Shown in pieces: positions 34,820 through 37,496 of a stretch of 37,496 bases of DNA. The stretch is from positions 1 through 37,496 of the forward strand of contig PKUG01000091.1 of NCBI GenBank assembly GCA_002869665.1. The letters are read 5' to 3'. The notes below the pieces were generated by a model. It was given only the letters and a program-made list of their open reading frames with translations, did no database searches and was not told where the DNA came from. This stretch comes from Desulfuromonas sp. Its GTDB lineage: Bacteria > Desulfobacterota > Desulfuromonadia > Desulfuromonadales > Geopsychrobacteraceae. The position numbers were made by a program, and so were the translations under genes. Numbering within the stretch: the stretch's first letter is position 1; every line of letters begins with the position of its first letter.

Positions 34820-37496
34820 ATGGCCATCAAAAAATCTGAATTATATTCTTCGCTTTGGGCCTCTTGCGATGAGCTGCGTGGCGGCATGGATTCCAGCCAG
34901 TACAAGGACTATGTCCTGTTCATGCTGTTCATCAAGTATATCTCCGACAAATACGCCGATTCCGACGACTTCGCGCCGCCGGTTACCATTCCGCCGGGAG
35001 CTGGTTTTAAGGACATGGTCCGGCTCAAGGGGAGAAGCGATATCGGTGACAAGATCAACACCCAGATCATCCAGCCGCTGATCGACAACAATTCACGCCT
35101 GGCCCGCAGCGATTTTCCCGACTTCAATGATCCGAACAAGCTCGGCGAAGGCAAGGCGATGGTGGATCGCCTCACTAATCTGATCAGCATTTTTCAGAAG
35201 CCAGAGCTGGACTTTTCCAATAACCGCGCTGATCACGACGACATCCTGGGCGATGCATACGAATACCTGATGCGACATTTCGCCAGCGAGAGCGGCAAGA
35301 GCAAGGGGCAGTTCTATACCCCCTCCGAGGTCAGCCGGATTATTGCCAAGGTCATTGGCATCTCGCCGAAGAACGCCATCGCGTCAACCACGGCCTATGA
35401 CCCGACCTGTGGATCGGGGTCGTTACTCTTGAAGGTGGCCGCCGAGGCGGGCAAACACATTACCTTGGAAGGTCAGGAAAAGGACGTGACTACTGCCGGT
35501 CTCGCCCGCATGAACATGATCCTCCATGATTTCCCGACGGCCAACATCTTGAACGGCAATACCCTGGCTGCGCCCAAGTTCAAGGATGGCGAAAAGCTTC
35601 GCACTTACGACTTTGTCGTCGCCAATCCCCCGTTTTCGGACAAGACCTGGAGCACTGGCCTCACGCCGTCTAGCGATCCATTCCAGCGATTTGAATGGGG
35701 AGAGCCGCCCGCCAAGCAGGGAGACTACGCCTACCTGCTGCATATCATCCGCTCGATGAAGAGCAAAGGAAAGGCGGCCTGCATCCTGCCTCACGGAGTT
35801 CTCTTCCGGGGCAATGCCGAGGCCGTTATCCGTAAGAAGCTCGTGCGCTCCGGGTATCTGAAAGGGATCATCGGGCTACCCGCCAACCTGTTTTACGGCA
35901 CCGGCATCCCGGCCTGCATCCTGGTGCTCGACAAGGAGAACGCCCCGGCCCGCAAGGGCATTTTTATGATCGACGCCTCCAAGGGTTTCATCAAGGACGG
36001 CAACAAGAACCGTCTCCGCGAGCAGGACATTCACAAGATCGTGGATACCTTCAACAAGCAAGCCGAAACGCCACGCTATGCCCGCGTGGTGCCCTTCGAA
36101 GAGATCGCCGACCCGAAGAACGACTACAACCTCAACCTGCCGCGCTATATCGACAGTGCCGAACAGGAAGACCTTCAGGACATTGATGGACACCTGCGCG
36201 GCGGAATCCCTGACCGGGATATTGACGCATTAGACGCCTACTGGCAGGTGGTTCCGGGCGTTCGTGACTCCCTGTTCCAAAGCGCTGGCCGCCCCGGCTA
36301 CTGCAAGTTGCGCCTGCCGATTCCGAAGGTCAAGCCCGCCATTCTGAATCATCCCGAGTTCTCTTCCTTCAAGATTTCCGTGACCGGAATCTTTGATCAA
36401 TGGCACTCCATCAACACGCCAATTCTTAAGGAGTTTGACAAGGAAGGCCATCCAAAGGAGCTGATCGAGACCATTGCTGAGGATCTGCTGACAACCTTCC
36501 GCAAGGCCAGACTCCTTGATGCCTATGACGTCTACCAACACCTCATGGATTATTGGGCCGAGACCATGCAGGACGACTGCTACCTGATCGCGGCAGACGG
36601 CTGGGTGGCCAAGACACATCGGGTCATGGAAGAGGTCAAAAGCGGGAAAAAGAAGGGCGAGATGAAAGACAAGGGCTGGGCCTGCGATCTGATCCCCAAG
36701 CCCTACATCGTTGCCCGGTATTTTGCCAAGGAGCACGCTGAGCTCGACGCCTTGCAGGCCAAACTGGATGGCGTGACCGCCAGCCTGGAGGAACTGAAAG
36801 AGGAACATGGCGGCGAGGAAGGTCCGCTCAAGGATGTCTCCACCAAGGGCGATGCCCTGGAGGCCTATACCCAGGCTCTTGTCGCCGCGTGGAACGAGGA
36901 GGACAAGGCTGCCAGTAAACTATACACCGCCCTGATGGAGGCGGCCGGGGAACACGCGGCGCACCTCCGCCACCTTGCCGATCACCACCAAATTTCCGTG
37001 CTGAAGAACACCAAGGGTACTCTCACCCTCAAGGCGGTCAAGGACCGCCTGGCCAAGACCAGCAACCCGGAAGAGAAGGCGACCCTCACCAGCTACCTTG
37101 AGGCGGATGCAGCCCAGAAGGCCGAGACCAAACAAGCTGTCGAACTACTGACCAAGATCGAGAAGCAGTACAGGAAACGGTTAAAGGCTGTTCCCCTGCC
37201 TGAGAATTTGGCGGATCTCCATGCCACCGTCTGCTACCTGGAATTGCTCGATGAGCAGAGTATCCTCAAGAGCAAGGTCAAGGAAGCCGATGCCGCGCTA
37301 GACAAGCTTGCCTATGACAAATACCCGCAGCTCAGCGTGAAGGAGATCAAGATCTTGGTGGTGGACGACAAGTGGCTGGCCACCCTGGCCATGGCCCTGC
37401 AGGGTGAGCTGGATCGAGTCTCACAAACCCTTACCACCCGCATTCGTCAGCTTGCCGAACGCTACGATACGCCGCTACCGCAATTGGTGGACGCAG
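34820..37496 (+). CDS. hsdM: Type I restriction-modification DNA methyltransferase subunit HsdM (open at the right edge)
   Basis: At least 892 codons without a stop. The N-terminal helical domain (MAIKKSELYSSLWASCDELR, YVLFMLFIKYISDKYA) is the HsdM_N type. The adenine methylase domain has GQFYTPSEV at 163-171, motif I DPTCGSGSL at 194-202 and motif IV NPPF at 269-272. The C-terminal part, after about residue 480, is long, charged and helical with probable coiled coils, as in the large HsdM subfamily. With HsdS and HsdR, expected to the right, it would methylate host DNA and guard against foreign DNA. GGAG lies 11 bases before ATG 34820. GC content is higher than in the integrase, suggesting a separate source. 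Confidence 0.93.
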   Translation, partial: MAIKKSELYSSLWASCDELRGGMDSSQYKDYVLFMLFIKYISDKYADSDDFAPPVTIPPGAGFKDMVRLKGRSDIGDKINTQIIQPLIDNNSRLARSDFPDFNDPNKLGEGKAMVDRLTNLISIFQKPELDFSNNRADHDDILGDAYEYLMRHFASESGKSKGQFYTPSEVSRIIAKVIGISPKNAIASTTAYDPTCGSGSLLLKVAAEAGKHITLEGQEKDVTTAGLARMNMILHDFPTANILNGNTLAAPKFKDGEKLRTYDFVVANPPFSDKTWSTGLTPSSDPFQRFEWGEPPAKQGDYAYLLHIIRSMKSKGKAACILPHGVLFRGNAEAVIRKKLVRSGYLKGIIGLPANLFYGTGIPACILVLDKENAPARKGIFMIDASKGFIKDGNKNRLREQDIHKIVDTFNKQAETPRYARVVPFEEIADPKNDYNLNLPRYIDSAEQEDLQDIDGHLRGGIPDRDIDALDAYWQVVPGVRDSLFQSAGRPGYCKLRLPIPKVKPAILNHPEFSSFKISVTGIFDQWHSINTPILKEFDKEGHPKELIETIAEDLLTTFRKARLLDAYDVYQHLMDYWAETMQDDCYLIAADGWVAKTHRVMEEVKSGKKKGEMKDKGWACDLIPKPYIVARYFAKEHAELDALQAKLDGVTASLEELKEEHGGEEGPLKDVSTKGDALEAYTQALVAAWNEEDKAASKLYTALMEAAGEHAAHLRHLADHHQISVLKNTKGTLTLKAVKDRLAKTSNPEEKATLTSYLEADAAQKAETKQAVELLTKIEKQYRKRLKAVPLPENLADLHATVCYLELLDEQSILKSKVKEADAALDKLAYDKYPQLSVKEIKILVVDDKWLATLAMALQGELDRVSQTLTTRIRQLAERYDTPLPQLVDA

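Larger units (their letters stand above)
32503..37496. mobile_element. Second island, at tRNA-Leu, carrying type I restriction-modification genes (right end outside window)
   Basis: A P4-type integrase begins 255 bp after tRNA-Leu and is AT-richer than the pab genes. It is followed by a decayed gene, a helix-turn-helix protein and hsdM. No second copy of the tRNA-Leu 3' end occurs in the window, so the other att site must lie to the right. The exact left edge inside the tRNA is not resolved. Confidence 0.75.

Overview
The window looks like chromosome of a Gram-negative, probably anaerobic bacterium of the Desulfuromonas/Geobacter/Pelobacter type. This rests on the selA-selB pair, a glyoxylate/succinic-semialdehyde reductase close to the Geobacter-type enzyme as I remember it, high-GC housekeeping genes, and an RND pump with an outer-membrane channel. 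This is inference; no rRNA or species marker is present.

Layout. (1) 1-2460: selB (its C-terminus lies beyond the left edge) and selA, both on the minus strand, separated by a 250-bp MITE-like inverted-repeat unit. (2) 2710-2785: tRNA-Ala(GGC). (3) 2738-14253: an 11.5-kb integrative element between perfect 48-bp copies of the tRNA-Ala 3' end. Its right half holds a minus-strand core: tyrosine integrase, overlapping Fic protein, an unknown 343-aa protein, AlpA-like regulator, small protein, TOPRIM primase and DUF927-type helicase. The core ends at an iteron array (four direct and three inverted 9-mers around an AT-rich palindrome) that looks like a replication origin. The left half is AT-rich cargo: a Cys-rich mini-protein, a polysaccharide-lyase-like lipoprotein, a serine recombinase, a SpoIIAA/STAS-like protein, a decarboxylase/racemase-like gene boxed by 10-bp inverted repeats, and a GC-rich terminator-ended segment without a convincing gene. 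No capsid, packaging or conjugation genes are visible. The order int, alpA-like, pri, rep, ori resembles phage-inducible chromosomal islands (phage satellites). (4) 14522-22457: alpha-2-macroglobulin lipoprotein (yfhM type) overlapping pbpC, an envelope-defence pair. (5) 22684-23559: the reductase. (6) 23564-29986: a tetR / adaptor / RND pump / outer-membrane channel operon behind a perfect 42-bp palindromic operator. (7) 30175-32381: pabB-pabC for p-aminobenzoate synthesis. (8) 32418-32502: tRNA-Leu(CAA), followed by a second island that continues past the right edge: P4-type integrase, a frameshifted remnant, a helix-turn-helix protein and a type I DNA methyltransferase (hsdM, open at the right edge).

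Both islands thus use tRNA genes as insertion sites, with conserved metabolism, envelope and efflux genes between them. The most interesting region is the tRNA-Ala element: a self-contained replication core with a readable candidate origin, plus unusual cargo.
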